DNA of 15,368 bases from JBQCHF01 sp051954955 (GCA_051954955.1 JBQCHF010000087.1:1-15368), one strand, 5' to 3'. Counted from the stretch's first letter, positions 6,518 to 14,258 are shown. A program made the numbers and translations. The notes: generated from the letters alone by a model not told the origin.

Positions 6518-6596
6518 AGCCCGGAATCTCCTTCGCCGTTCACGGCACGTCCACCGCGCCGTCGTCGTTGTTCCCCGCGGCGGACACGTGGCGGCG

Positions 6597-6602
6597 TAGG
6601 AT
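6597..6602 (+). promoter_or_regulatory. -10 box TAGGAT of tatA
   Basis: TAGGAT matches TAnnnT and predicts a transcription start near 6609. That leaves a leader of about 28 nt containing the ribosome-binding site AGGAG (6626-6630). The tatAC message is therefore predicted to have a leader, unlike most messages in this window. Confidence 0.5.
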
Positions 6603-6636
6603 CGCCACCGCACCCCGACATCGTCAGGAGCTCCCC

Positions 6637-6912
6637 ATGCGTGGCATCTTCGAGGGCTGGCACCTCGTCGTCCTTCTCATCGTCGTGCTCGTCCTCTTCG
6701 GCGCCAAGCGACTTCCCGACAGCGCCCGCTCGCTGGGCAAGTCCATGCGGATCTTCAAGTCCGAGGTGCGGGCGATGAACGAGGACGGCGACGAGCGTCC
6801 GGCGCCGCGCCCGGCCGAGCCGCGCCCGCTGGAGGGCCGGGTGGAGTCCAGCGCCGCACGCGAGCAGGAGTCGCGGGTGGAGACGCCGGCGTCCGAGCGC
6901 ACCGAGCGCTGA
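6637..6912 (+). CDS. tatA: Sec-independent translocase subunit TatA
   Basis: 91 residues. TatA multiplies at the membrane to form the passage through which the twin-arginine system exports folded proteins. The membrane helix covers residues 8-22 (WHLVVLLIVVLVLF), then the family hinge FGAKRLPD and an amphipathic helix to about residue 46 (SARSLGKSMRIFKSEVRAM). The rest is a long charged, disordered tail rich in Glu, Arg and Pro. ATG 6637 is placed by CAGGAG (6625-6630), 6 nt upstream. tatC follows 30 nt after the stop, so the two form an operon. TatB is the main alternative, but the short hinge and length fit TatA, and the position matches mycobacterial tatA next to tatC. Confidence 0.94.
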   Translation: MRGIFEGWHLVVLLIVVLVLFGAKRLPDSARSLGKSMRIFKSEVRAMNEDGDERPAPRPAEPRPLEGRVESSAAREQESRVETPASERTER

Positions 6913-6942
6913 CCAGCCTCACCACCCCGCCCACCCCGACCT

Positions 6943-7929
6943 GTGGTCGCCACCGACGACGCCGCCACCCGGCGGCGCCTCAAGCCCCGCGCCGGCCGGG
7001 GGGGCAAGCCGTCGCCCTGGGACGACGGCGGCCGAATGTCCCTCGCCGGCCATCTGCGCGAGCTGCGCAACCGCATCGTCAAGTCTGCCCTGGCCATCGT
7101 GCCCGCCGCGGTCGTGGCCTACCTGTTCTACAAGCCGATCCTGACCCGGATCACCGAGCCGGTGTGCCAGCTGCACGTGGCCGGCACCGGCTCCACCGAG
7201 TGCAGCGCGCTGGTCATCGCCGGTGTCGTGGCGCCGTTCTCGCTGGCGCTCAAGATCGCGCTCTACGGCGGGGTCATCATCGCCTCGCCGGTGTGGCTGT
7301 GGCAGCTGTGGGCCTTCGTCGCCCCCGGCCTGCACCGCCACGAGCGGCGCTACTCCATGGCGTTCGTCGGCGCCGGCGTGCCGTTCTTCCTGGCCGGTGC
7401 CGCGGTGGCCTACTGGGCCATCCCGCGGGCCCTGGACTTCGTGCAGGGCTTCGTCATCGCCCAGGCCAGCGTGCAGATCCCGATCGACGAGTACCTCTCG
7501 TTCTTCCTGCGCATGGTGCTGCTGTTCGGGCTCGCCTTCGAGTTCCCGCTGGTGCTGATGCTGCTCAATGTGGCCGGGGTGCTCTCCGGCCGGCGCATCC
7601 GCGGCTGGTGGCGGGTGATGATCTTCCTGATCTTCCTGTTCGCCGCCATCGCCACCCCCACCGGCGACCCGTGGACGATGTGCATCCTCGCCGCCCCGCT
7701 GTGCGTGCTCTACGTGGTGGCGATGGGTCTGGCGCTGCTCAACGACCGCCGTCGTGAGGCGCGCCGGCTGTCCGCGCCGGACGCGCAGCTGTCCGACGAC
7801 GAGGCCAGCGCCCTGGACCTCACGCCCAGCCGTCTCGAGGACGAGCTCGAGGCGGGCACCCGGCTCGAGCCGGCCCCGCACGGCACCCCGGCCCCGCGCC
7901 GCCCCGGGCACGACGACTTCGGCATCTGA
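6943..7929 (+). CDS. tatC: Sec-independent translocase subunit TatC
   Basis: 328 residues. TatC binds twin-arginine signal peptides together with TatB and starts translocation of folded proteins. After a basic cytoplasmic N-terminus comes the conserved HLRELRNRI (37-45), then six predicted membrane helices between about 46 and 266. Signal-peptide-site features include FVAPGLHRHERR (125-136, with Phe125 and Glu134), FEFPL (199-203) and TPTGDPWT near Asp242. Cys75 and Cys87 lie in the first external loop and might pair. The last 60 residues form an acidic cytoplasmic tail. GTG 6943 has no clear Shine-Dalgarno sequence; ATG 7036 just before the HLREL motif is a possible shorter start. It is 30 nt from tatA and presumably co-transcribed. 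Confidence 0.96.
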   Translation: MVATDDAATRRRLKPRAGRGGKPSPWDDGGRMSLAGHLRELRNRIVKSALAIVPAAVVAYLFYKPILTRITEPVCQLHVAGTGSTECSALVIAGVVAPFSLALKIALYGGVIIASPVWLWQLWAFVAPGLHRHERRYSMAFVGAGVPFFLAGAAVAYWAIPRALDFVQGFVIAQASVQIPIDEYLSFFLRMVLLFGLAFEFPLVLMLLNVAGVLSGRRIRGWWRVMIFLIFLFAAIATPTGDPWTMCILAAPLCVLYVVAMGLALLNDRRREARRLSAPDAQLSDDEASALDLTPSRLEDELEAGTRLEPAPHGTPAPRRPGHDDFGI

Positions 7930-7966
7930 CGCCGCTGCCCGTGGCGTCGGGTCGTCGACGGGCCGC

Positions 7967-7972
7967 TAGTCT
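7967..7972 (+). promoter_or_regulatory. -10 box TAGTCT of the lipid kinase gene
   Basis: TAGTCT ends 7 nt before GTG 7980. This suggests a separate leaderless promoter although tatC ends only 50 nt upstream. Confidence 0.55.
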
Positions 7973-7979
7973 CCGCCGC

Positions 7980-8927
7980 GTGCACCCACCCCGGCACCTC
8001 GCCCTGCTGGCCAACCCCACCTCGGGGCGCGGTCGCGGCGGGCGCCTGGTCGGCCCGGTGGCCGAGCGGCTGCGCGGCGGCGGCGCCCGGGTGGACGTGC
8101 TGGTCGGAGCCGACGCCGACGCCGCCTTCGACCTCGCCCGCGCCGCGGTCGCCGCCGGCGTCGCCGCGCTGGTCGCGCTCGGCGGCGACGGCATGGTCAA
8201 CCTCGCCACCCAGGTGGTGGCCGGCACCGGCACCCCCCTGGGCATCGTCCCGGCCGGCACCGGCAACGACATCGCCCGCCTGCTCGGGCTGCCCCGGGGC
8301 CCTCGCCTGGCCGACGCCCTGGCCGCGGCCGACGTCGTGCGCGCCGGCCGGGTCACCACCGTCGACGCCGGCCGGGTGGCCGGTCGGTGGTTCCTCTCGG
8401 TGCTGTCCAGCGGCTTCGACTCCACGGTCAACGAGCGGGCCAACCGGATGCGCTGGCCGGGCGGGCGCTGGCGCTACGACGTCGCGATCGCGGCCGAGCT
8501 GCGCACCTTCCGTCCGCTGCCCTACGTCCTCGAGCTGGACGGGGAGACTTGGCGGACCGAGGCGATGCTGGTGGCCGTCGGCAACGGCCGCTCCTACGGC
8601 GGCGGGATGCTCGTCTGCCCGGACGCCGACCCCGCGGACGGCCGCTTCGACGTCGTCGTGGTGGGGCCGCTGTCCCGCCCCGAGTTCCTGCGGGTCTTCC
8701 CCTCGGTGTTCCGCGGCGAGCACGTGCACCACCCGGCGGTCACGGTGCGCCGCGCTGCCACGGTCACCCTGGCCGCGCCAGGGATGACCGCCTACGCCGA
8801 CGGCGAGCGCGTCTCCGCCCTACCGGTCACCGCCGAGACGGTGCCGGCGGCGGTCCGGGTGCTCGTGCCCTGGCCGGCCGGTCCGAGCCATGCGGTCGCG
8901 GGGTCGGAACCGGCTCGGCGTTCCTGA
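7980..8927 (+). CDS. diacylglycerol/lipid kinase family protein
   Basis: 315 residues. Members of this DAGK/YegS-type family transfer phosphate from ATP to diacylglycerol or related lipids at the inner face of the membrane. Visible motifs are the N-terminal ANPTSGRGRG (11-20), the nucleotide-binding GGDGM (68-72, with Met where GGDGT is usual), PAGTGND (91-97), and later SYGGGMLVCPDADPADGRFD, a well-conserved part of the C-terminal domain. The exact lipid cannot be read from sequence; sphingosine- or mannosylated-lipid kinases are alternatives. GTG 7980 is preferred over earlier in-frame starts because it sits directly after the -10 box and the conserved sequence begins there. The gene lies between tatC and helY, where I recall no kinase in M. 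tuberculosis. Confidence 0.9.
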   Translation: MHPPRHLALLANPTSGRGRGGRLVGPVAERLRGGGARVDVLVGADADAAFDLARAAVAAGVAALVALGGDGMVNLATQVVAGTGTPLGIVPAGTGNDIARLLGLPRGPRLADALAAADVVRAGRVTTVDAGRVAGRWFLSVLSSGFDSTVNERANRMRWPGGRWRYDVAIAAELRTFRPLPYVLELDGETWRTEAMLVAVGNGRSYGGGMLVCPDADPADGRFDVVVVGPLSRPEFLRVFPSVFRGEHVHHPAVTVRRAATVTLAAPGMTAYADGERVSALPVTAETVPAAVRVLVPWPAGPSHAVAGSEPARRS

Positions 8928-8961
8928 TCCGTCGATCATCACTGCGGGCGACGCCGGGTCG

Positions 8962-8967
8962 TAGCAT
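8962..8967 (+). promoter_or_regulatory. -10 box TAGCAT of helY
   Basis: TAGCAT ends 6 nt before ATG 8974, so the helY message is predicted to be leaderless. The kinase gene ends 34 nt before the box. Confidence 0.6.
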
Positions 8968-8973
8968 CGCCGC

Positions 8974-11754
8974 ATGAGCTCTCCCGCCGAGCGGTTCGCG
9001 GCGTCGCGGCGTCGGGCGGCGGAGTCCCGCACGTCGTCCGTCCGCTCGCAGTCCATCCGCTCGCCGTCCATCCGCTCGGAGCTGGCCCGGTTCCGGGACG
9101 GCTACGAGTTCGGCCTCGACGATTTCCAGCTCGAGGCGTGCGAGGCGCTCGAGGCCGGCCACGGGGTGCTGGTGGCGGCGCCCACCGGCAGCGGCAAGAC
9201 GGTGGTGGGCGAGTTCGCTGTGCACCTGGCCCTGACGCAGGGCCAGAAGTGCTTCTACACCACGCCGATCAAGGCGCTGTCCAACCAGAAGTTCCACGAC
9301 CTGGTCGAGCGGCACGGGGCTGCCAACGTCGGCCTGCTCACCGGCGACAACACCATCAACGGCGAGGCGCCGGTGGTCGTCATGACCACCGAGGTGCTGC
9401 GCAACATGCTCTACGCCGGCAGCCCGACCCTGCGCGGCCTCGGCTACGTGGTCATGGACGAGGTCCACTACCTCGCCGACCGGTTCCGCGGCGGGGTGTG
9501 GGAAGAGGTGATCATCCACCTGCCCGACGGCGTGCGCCTGGTGTCCCTCTCGGCCACCGTGAGCAACGCCGAGGAGTTCGGCGAGTGGCTGGTCACCGTG
9601 CGCGGGGACACCACCGTGGTGCTCGAGGAGCACCGCCCGGTGCCGCTGTGGCAGCACGTGCTGGTCGGCACCCGGATGTACGACCTGTTCGTGGATGACG
9701 CGCACGAGCGGGTCAACCCCGAGCTGGTCCGGGTCTCCCGCGAGGAGGACCGGTGGTCCGGCGGGCGGTTCGACCGGCGAGGGACCGGGGGCCAGGCTCG
9801 CGGGCCGCGACGGCCCCGGGGCTTCCGGGTGCCCAGCCGGGTCGAGGTCATCGAGCGGCTCGAGGCCGAGAGCCTGCTGCCGGCCATCACCTTCGTGTTC
9901 AGCCGGGCCGGCTGCCAGGCCGCCGTCGAGCAGTGCCTGCACTCCGGGCTGCGGCTCAACCGGCACACCGAGGCGCTCGAGGTCCGCTCCATCGTGGAGC
10001 AGCGCTGCGCCGACATCCCCGACGAGGACCTCGGCGTGCTGGGCTACGCCGACTTCCTCGCCGGGCTCGAGCGCGGCATCGCCGCCCACCATGCCGGCAT
10101 GCTGCCGACCTTCAAGGAGGTCGTGGAGGAGCTGTTCGTCCGCGGCCTGGTCAAGGCGGTGTTCGCCACCGAGACGCTGGCCCTGGGCATCAACATGCCG
10201 GCCCGGTCGGTGGTGCTGGAGAAGCTGGTCAAGTGGAACGGCGAGACCCACGCCGACGTCACCCCGGGGGAGTACACCCAGCTCACCGGGCGGGCCGGCC
10301 GGCGCGGCATCGACGTCGAGGGCCACGCCGTCGTGCTGTGGCAGCCCGGGCTGGACCCGAAGGCCGTGGCGGGCTTGGCCTCCACCCGCACCTACCCGCT
10401 GCGCTCGAGCTTCCGGCCCTCCTACAACATGGCAGTCAATCTGGTCGGCTCGGTCGGCCGGCACACCGCCCGCGAGCTGCTGGAGTCCTCCTTCGCCCAG
10501 TTCCAGGCCGACCAGGCCGTGGTCGGGCTGGCCCGCCAGCTGCGGCGCAACGAGGAGGCGCTGGAGGGCTATCGCGGGGCGATGAGCTGTCACCTCGGCG
10601 ACTTCGCCGAGTACGCCGGGCTGCGCCGCAAGCTCAAGGACCGCGAGAGCGAGCTGGCCCGGCAGGGCGCGGCCAACCGGCGCGCGCAGGCGGCGTCGTC
10701 GCTGGAGGCGCTCAAGCCCGGCGACGTGATCCGGGTGCCCTCGGGCAAGCGGGCCGGGCTCGCGGTCGTCCTGGACCCGGGCGTGCACGGCGGGCTGGAG
10801 GGGCCGCGGCCCACCGTGCTGATGGCCGACCGGCAGGTGCGCAAGCTCTCGGTGGCCGACTTCCCGACGCCGGTGGAGGCGCTGGACCGGGTCCGCATCC
10901 CGCGCGGGTTCAACCCGCGCAACCCGCAGCAGCGCCGCGACCTCGCCAGCGCGCTGCGCGCCACCGGGCTGGACCACGACGCCACCCGCCCGCGCAAGCA
11001 GCGCGCCGACACCGGCGACGACGCCGAGATCGTGCGGCTGCGCGCGGCGCTGCGCCAGCACCCGTGCCACGGCTGCGACGAGCGCGAGGACCACGCCCGC
11101 TGGGCCGAGCGCTACTGGCGGCTGCGGCGCGAGACGCAGCAGCTCGAGCAGCGGATCGAGGGCCGCTCGGGCACCATCGCGCGCACCTTCGACCGGGTCT
11201 GCGCGCTGCTGGCCGAGCTGGGCTACCTCGGCCCGGACGACGAGGTCACCGACGAGGGCCGGCGGCTGGGCCGGCTCTACTCCGAGCTGGACCTGCTCAC
11301 CTCCGAGTGCCTTCGCGCCGGCCTGTGGGACGGGCTCAACGCCGCGCAGCTGGCCGCCGTCGTCAGCGCCCTGGCCTACGAGTCCCGCCGCGACGACGAG
11401 ATCGGGCCGCCGCGGCTGCCCGGCGGTCCGGTCAAGGACGTGCTGGCCGAGATGGTCCGTCTGTGGGTGGGCCTGGAGGAGCGGGAGAAGTCCCACCAGC
11501 TCTCCTTCCTGCGCGAGCCCGACCTCGGCTTCGCCTGGCCCGCCTACCGCTGGGCCTCCGGCACCCGCCTGGAGCAGGTGCTCGCCGATGCCGAGCTCGC
11601 CGCCGGCGACTTCGTCCGCTGGACCAAGCAGCTGATGGACCTGCTCGGCCAGGTCGCCGAGGCCGCTCCCGAGTCCTCCCCGGTCCGCCGCACCGCCCGC
11701 GACGCCGTCGACGCCCTGCGCCGCGGGGTGGTGGCGTACTCGTCGGTGGGGTGA
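8974..11754 (+). CDS. helY: SKI2-like DEVH-box RNA helicase HelY
   Basis: 926 residues, the usual size for actinobacterial HelY. It is a superfamily 2 ATP-dependent helicase related to eukaryotic Ski2/Mtr4, presumed to unwind RNA for decay or processing. Motif I is APTGSGKT (69-76), motif II DEVH (162-165), motif III SAT (193-195), and motif VI QLTGRAGRRG (436-445), so both RecA-like domains are intact. The C-terminal DSHCT-like region (EVTDEGRRLGRLYSELDLLT and beyond) covers roughly residues 750-920, and a short PCHGCDEREDHARWAERYW segment precedes it. The N-terminus carries a small Ser-Arg repeat. ATG 8974 is fixed by the leaderless promoter. The gene is followed by a 318-nt gap with hairpins and faces the exonuclease gene. 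Confidence 0.95.
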   Translation: MSSPAERFAASRRRAAESRTSSVRSQSIRSPSIRSELARFRDGYEFGLDDFQLEACEALEAGHGVLVAAPTGSGKTVVGEFAVHLALTQGQKCFYTTPIKALSNQKFHDLVERHGAANVGLLTGDNTINGEAPVVVMTTEVLRNMLYAGSPTLRGLGYVVMDEVHYLADRFRGGVWEEVIIHLPDGVRLVSLSATVSNAEEFGEWLVTVRGDTTVVLEEHRPVPLWQHVLVGTRMYDLFVDDAHERVNPELVRVSREEDRWSGGRFDRRGTGGQARGPRRPRGFRVPSRVEVIERLEAESLLPAITFVFSRAGCQAAVEQCLHSGLRLNRHTEALEVRSIVEQRCADIPDEDLGVLGYADFLAGLERGIAAHHAGMLPTFKEVVEELFVRGLVKAVFATETLALGINMPARSVVLEKLVKWNGETHADVTPGEYTQLTGRAGRRGIDVEGHAVVLWQPGLDPKAVAGLASTRTYPLRSSFRPSYNMAVNLVGSVGRHTARELLESSFAQFQADQAVVGLARQLRRNEEALEGYRGAMSCHLGDFAEYAGLRRKLKDRESELARQGAANRRAQAASSLEALKPGDVIRVPSGKRAGLAVVLDPGVHGGLEGPRPTVLMADRQVRKLSVADFPTPVEALDRVRIPRGFNPRNPQQRRDLASALRATGLDHDATRPRKQRADTGDDAEIVRLRAALRQHPCHGCDEREDHARWAERYWRLRRETQQLEQRIEGRSGTIARTFDRVCALLAELGYLGPDDEVTDEGRRLGRLYSELDLLTSECLRAGLWDGLNAAQLAAVVSALAYESRRDDEIGPPRLPGGPVKDVLAEMVRLWVGLEEREKSHQLSFLREPDLGFAWPAYRWASGTRLEQVLADAELAAGDFVRWTKQLMDLLGQVAEAAPESSPVRRTARDAVDALRRGVVAYSSVG
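9034..9078 (+). repeat. three 15-nt tandem units at the 5' end of helY
   Basis: Units at 9034-9048, 9049-9063 and 9064-9078 all end in TCCGCTCG preceded by GTCCA or GTCCG. They encode S-V-R-S, Q-S-I-R-S and P-S-I-R-S in the N-terminal extension before the helicase core. Slippage could change the copy number without breaking the frame. Confidence 0.6.
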
Positions 11755-11796
11755 GGGAGTCCAGTCCTCCTCACCCGCGCCGAATGAGGTGCACGG

Positions 11797-11815
11797 TCAA
11801 CGGCGCTGGTGACGG
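11797..11815 (-). repeat. 19-nt repeat, copy 2 (inverted copy at 2481)
   Basis: The exact reverse complement of 2481-2499. It overlaps a GCGCCG/CGGCGC inverted pair (about 11777-11806). It begins 43 nt after the helY stop in the 318-nt gap 11755-12072, which otherwise holds two structured stretches and no ORF I can support. Confidence 0.45.
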
Positions 11816-11888
11816 GAGGAGTGGGGGGAGACGTCGCGTCGCCGGCCGCGGCCCGGGAGGAACCGATCAGGGGCCCGTGGTCGTTTGC

Positions 11889-11920
11889 CGCCGCCCCCGC
11901 GGTATTCCATGGGGGCGGCG
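11889..11920. terminator. hairpin in the helY/exonuclease convergent gap
   Basis: CGCCGCCCCC (11889-11898) and GGGGGCGGCG (11911-11920) form a perfect 10-bp GC stem with a 12-nt loop, followed by ACACTTTCG. Being between two converging genes, it could stop transcription from either side. Confidence 0.5.
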
Positions 11921-11929
11921 ACACTTTCG

Positions 11930-11995
11930 CGGGGGCGGGCCCCTCGCTGACGCGGGCGGGCGGCTCGGCGGAGCCACCCGCGCGTCCCGCCCCCG
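11930..11995. terminator. nested stem structure in the helY/exonuclease gap
   Basis: Outer arms CGGGGGCGGG (11930-11939) and CCCGCCCCCG (11986-11995) enclose GACGCG/CGCGTC and an inner hairpin GGCTC/GAGCC with loop GGCG (11962-11975). The nesting looks more ordered than chance, but the region is nearly all G and C, which inflates such matches. Likely part of the same termination zone. Confidence 0.35.
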
Positions 11996-12072
11996 TCACC
12001 AGCCGAGAGCGCGACCACGACGAGACCGCCGGCGGCCGACGGCGAGCGACCAGCAGCGGAAGCCCGCCCGCC

Positions 12073-13020
12073 TCACCCGGCAGCGGCCTTGAACGCCGCC
12101 AGCACCCGCCCCACCGGTCTGTCCAGCCCCCACCGGTCCGCCAGCGCGACGAGCTTCTCCGGGTCGCGGGGCTCCACCGGCAGCCGGTCGTCGAGGTCGG
12201 GGAGCGGCACGTCCAGCGCCACCCGCACCACCGGCGGGGCGACGTCGAGGTAGTCGCGGGCGGCGGCCAGCTTGCGGCCGGCCGCCGCCGGCAGCGCGGG
12301 GTCGCCGGCGTCCAGCCCGGCGACCAGCGCGGCCAGGTCGCCGTACTGGCGGATCAGCTGCGCCGCGGTCTTCTCGCCGACGCCCTTCACCCCGGGCAGG
12401 CCGTCGCTGGGGTCCCCGCGCAGCACCGCGAGGTCGGCATAGGAGCGGCCGGGCACGCCGTACTTCGCGCGCACCACCGCGTCGTCGACGACCTCGTGCT
12501 TGCCGACGCCGCGCGCGGTGTAGAGCACGCGGACCTTGCGGGCGTCGTCGACCAGCTGGAACAGGTCGCGGTCGCCGGTGACGACGTCGACCGGGATGTC
12601 GGCGCGGGCGGTGAGGGTGCCGATGACGTCGTCCGCCTCGAACCCGGGTGCGCCCGCGCGGGCGATGCCCAGCGCGTCGAGCACCTCCATGATCACCGGC
12701 ACCTGCGGGGCGAGGGTGTCGGGCACGTCCTCGGCACCGTCGGGCGCCGCCCCGCCATCACCGCTGACAGCCACCCGGTGCGCCTTGTACGAGGGCACCG
12801 CGGCCACCCGGAACGCCGGGCGCCAGTCCTCGTCCAGGCACGCCACCAGCCGGGTCGGACGGCCGTCGGTCACCAGCCGGGCGACGAAGTCCAGCAACCC
12901 GCGCACCGCGTTCACCGGCGTGCCGTCCGGGGCGGTGAGCGAGTCCGGCACGCCGTAGTAGGCGCGGAAGTAGAGGCTGGCGGTGTCCAGCAGCATCAGG
13001 CGGTCGCCGGTGGTCGTCAC
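12073..13020 (-). CDS. 5'-3' exonuclease (FEN/Pol I N-terminal domain type)
   Basis: 315 residues, a stand-alone homolog of the 5' nuclease domain of DNA polymerase I. It probably trims 5' flaps or RNA primers during repair and replication. The metal-binding acidic residues of the family are visible: LLDTASLYFRAYY (10-22), ACLDED, FEADDVIGTL, VTGDRDLFQLV, and the helix-hairpin-helix region LRGDPSDGLPGVKGVGEKTA. YKAHR corresponds to the conserved YKxxR near the active site. The N-terminal DNA polymerase I domain is excluded because the ORF ends after the nuclease. GTG 13020 is kept as start with a degenerate -10 box upstream; ATG nine codons in is possible. It diverges from the M24 peptidase and matches the position of Rv2090 in M. 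tuberculosis. Confidence 0.93.
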   Translation of the reverse strand: MTTTGDRLMLLDTASLYFRAYYGVPDSLTAPDGTPVNAVRGLLDFVARLVTDGRPTRLVACLDEDWRPAFRVAAVPSYKAHRVAVSGDGGAAPDGAEDVPDTLAPQVPVIMEVLDALGIARAGAPGFEADDVIGTLTARADIPVDVVTGDRDLFQLVDDARKVRVLYTARGVGKHEVVDDAVVRAKYGVPGRSYADLAVLRGDPSDGLPGVKGVGEKTAAQLIRQYGDLAALVAGLDAGDPALPAAAGRKLAAARDYLDVAPPVVRVALDVPLPDLDDRLPVEPRDPEKLVALADRWGLDRPVGRVLAAFKAAAG

Positions 13021-13027
13021 GGGCGCG

Positions 13028-13033
13028 AGTCTG
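13028..13033 (-). promoter_or_regulatory. degenerate -10 box CAGACT of the exonuclease gene
   Basis: On the minus strand CAGACT (13033 to 13028) ends 7 nt before GTG 13020. It differs from TAnnnT only in the first base. Spacing again suggests leaderless transcription. Confidence 0.35.
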
Positions 13034-13045
13034 CCTGACGTCGGC

Positions 13046-13079
13046 GACAGCCGTCCGCCGGGTCGCGACGGACGCTGTC
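13046..13079. promoter_or_regulatory. inverted repeat between the exonuclease and peptidase promoters
   Basis: GACAGC-C-GTCCG (13046-13057) and CGGACGCTGTC (13069-13079) are inverted arms that differ by one extra C. A second pair, CCTGAC (13034-13039) and GTCAGG (13077-13082), overlaps the right arm. The element sits at -57 to -24 for the peptidase and just upstream of the exonuclease -10 box, so one regulator could control both genes. Confidence 0.4.
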
Positions 13080-13090
13080 AGGGGTGCGGG

Positions 13091-13096
13091 TAGGTT
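13091..13096 (+). promoter_or_regulatory. -10 box TAGGTT of the M24 peptidase gene
   Basis: TAGGTT ends 6 nt before ATG 13103. Upstream, CTGTCAGGG (13075-13083) lies 7 nt from the box and resembles the PafBC-type motif TTGTCRGTG-N8-TAnnnT, with two base differences and a spacer one base short. Confidence 0.6.
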
Positions 13097-13102
13097 GCGG
13101 CC

Positions 13103-14212
13103 ATGACCTCCGCCGCCTCCGCCGACCGCCTCCGCCGCGCGCAGCAGGCCACCGCCGACGCCGGGCTGGACGCTCTGCTCGTCACCCCGGGCGCAGACCT
13201 GCGCTACCTCACCGGCTACGACGCGCTGCCGCTCGAGCGGCTCACCTGCCTGGTGCTGCGCGCTGCCGGCGACCCGGTGCTGGTGGTGCCAGCGCTGGAG
13301 GAGCCGGCGGCGAAGGCCTCGCCGGTGGGCGCGCTGGGGCTGGAGGTCGTGCCTTGGCAGGAGACCGACGACCCCTACGCGCTCGTCGGCTCGCTGCTGC
13401 CCGGGGCCCGGTCGGTGGCGCTGGACAACCACATGTGGGCCGAGAAGGTGCTCGGCTTCGCCGCCGCGATGCCCGCCGCGCAGCAGAGCCTGGCCGGGCA
13501 CGTGCTGCGCGAGCTGCGGATGCGCAAGGACACGGCCGAGATCGAGGCGCTGCGCGAGGCCGGGGCAGCCATCGACCGGGTGCACCAGCAGGTGCCGCAG
13601 TGGCTGCGGGCCGGGCGCACCGAGCGCGAGGTCGGCGCCGACATCGCCCGCGCGATCATCGCCGAGGGGCACGTGCAGGTCGACTTCGTCATCGTCGCCT
13701 CCGGCCCCAACGGCGCCAGCCCGCACCACGAGGTGTCCGACCGGGTGATCCAGCCCGGCGAGCCGGTGGTCGTCGACATCGGCGGCACCACCGCAGCCGG
13801 CTACTGCTCGGACTCCACCCGCACCTACGCCGTCGGCCAGCCCCCGGCGGACTTCCTGGCCTACTACGACGTCCTGCATCGCGCCCAGGTGGCCAGCGTG
13901 GACCACGTGCGTCCGGGCGTCACCGCCGAGTCGGTCGACGCCGCCGCCCGTGACGTCATCGCTGCCGCCGGCTACGGCGAGAGGTTCATCCACCGCACCG
14001 GGCACGGCATCGGGATGGAGAGCCACGAGGAGCCCTACATCGTGTCGGGGAACAGCCTCCCGCTCGAGCCGGGCATGGCCTTCAGCGTCGAGCCGGGGAT
14101 CTACCTCGCCGGCCAGCACGGCGCCCGGATCGAGGACATCGTCGTGGTGACCGAGGACGGCGTGGAGCGGCTCAACACCACCACCCGCGAGCTGGTGGTC
14201 CTGCCCGTCTAG
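13103..14212 (+). CDS. M24 family Xaa-Pro aminopeptidase/dipeptidase
   Basis: 369 residues. A cytoplasmic metallopeptidase of the pita-bread fold that cleaves peptides with proline at the second position, probably finishing peptide breakdown after the proteasome or other proteases. An N-terminal creatinase-like domain covers about 1-135 (DLRYLTGYDALPLERLTCLV). The catalytic domain shows the five metal ligands: Asp225 and Asp237 in VVDIGGTTAAGYCSDSTRTY, His301 in TGHGIGMESHEEPY, Glu330 in FSVEPGIY and Glu344 in ARIEDIVVV. All are present, so it should be active. It matches mycobacterial PepE (Rv2089c) in position and sequence style; PepQ is a near-equivalent name. ATG 13103 follows a leaderless -10 box. 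Confidence 0.94.
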   Translation: MTSAASADRLRRAQQATADAGLDALLVTPGADLRYLTGYDALPLERLTCLVLRAAGDPVLVVPALEEPAAKASPVGALGLEVVPWQETDDPYALVGSLLPGARSVALDNHMWAEKVLGFAAAMPAAQQSLAGHVLRELRMRKDTAEIEALREAGAAIDRVHQQVPQWLRAGRTEREVGADIARAIIAEGHVQVDFVIVASGPNGASPHHEVSDRVIQPGEPVVVDIGGTTAAGYCSDSTRTYAVGQPPADFLAYYDVLHRAQVASVDHVRPGVTAESVDAAARDVIAAAGYGERFIHRTGHGIGMESHEEPYIVSGNSLPLEPGMAFSVEPGIYLAGQHGARIEDIVVVTEDGVERLNTTTRELVVLPV

Positions 14213-14258
14213 CCGAGCCGGACCGCGGACGTTGCACCGCCCGACGCTCCGCCGACGC

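Noticed and set aside
7195..7210. Paired cysteines in the first external loop of TatC as a novel feature
   Set aside because: Cysteines in this loop may be common in actinobacterial TatC, and nothing else in the sequence shows that they pair.
8827..11496. 889-codon open frame antisense to helY
   Set aside because: Long antisense frames are usual in very GC-rich coding DNA. The translation is low-complexity and unlike a folded protein, while the plus strand has all helicase motifs.
11797..12018. 73-codon minus-strand ORF in the helY/exonuclease gap
   Set aside because: Rich in Arg, Gly and Pro, no ribosome-binding site or promoter, and it runs through the hairpins.
9753..12092. 779-codon plus-strand frame overlapping helY and the gap after it
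   Set aside because: It is an arginine/alanine/glycine-rich shadow of helY in another frame with no motif and no start signal.
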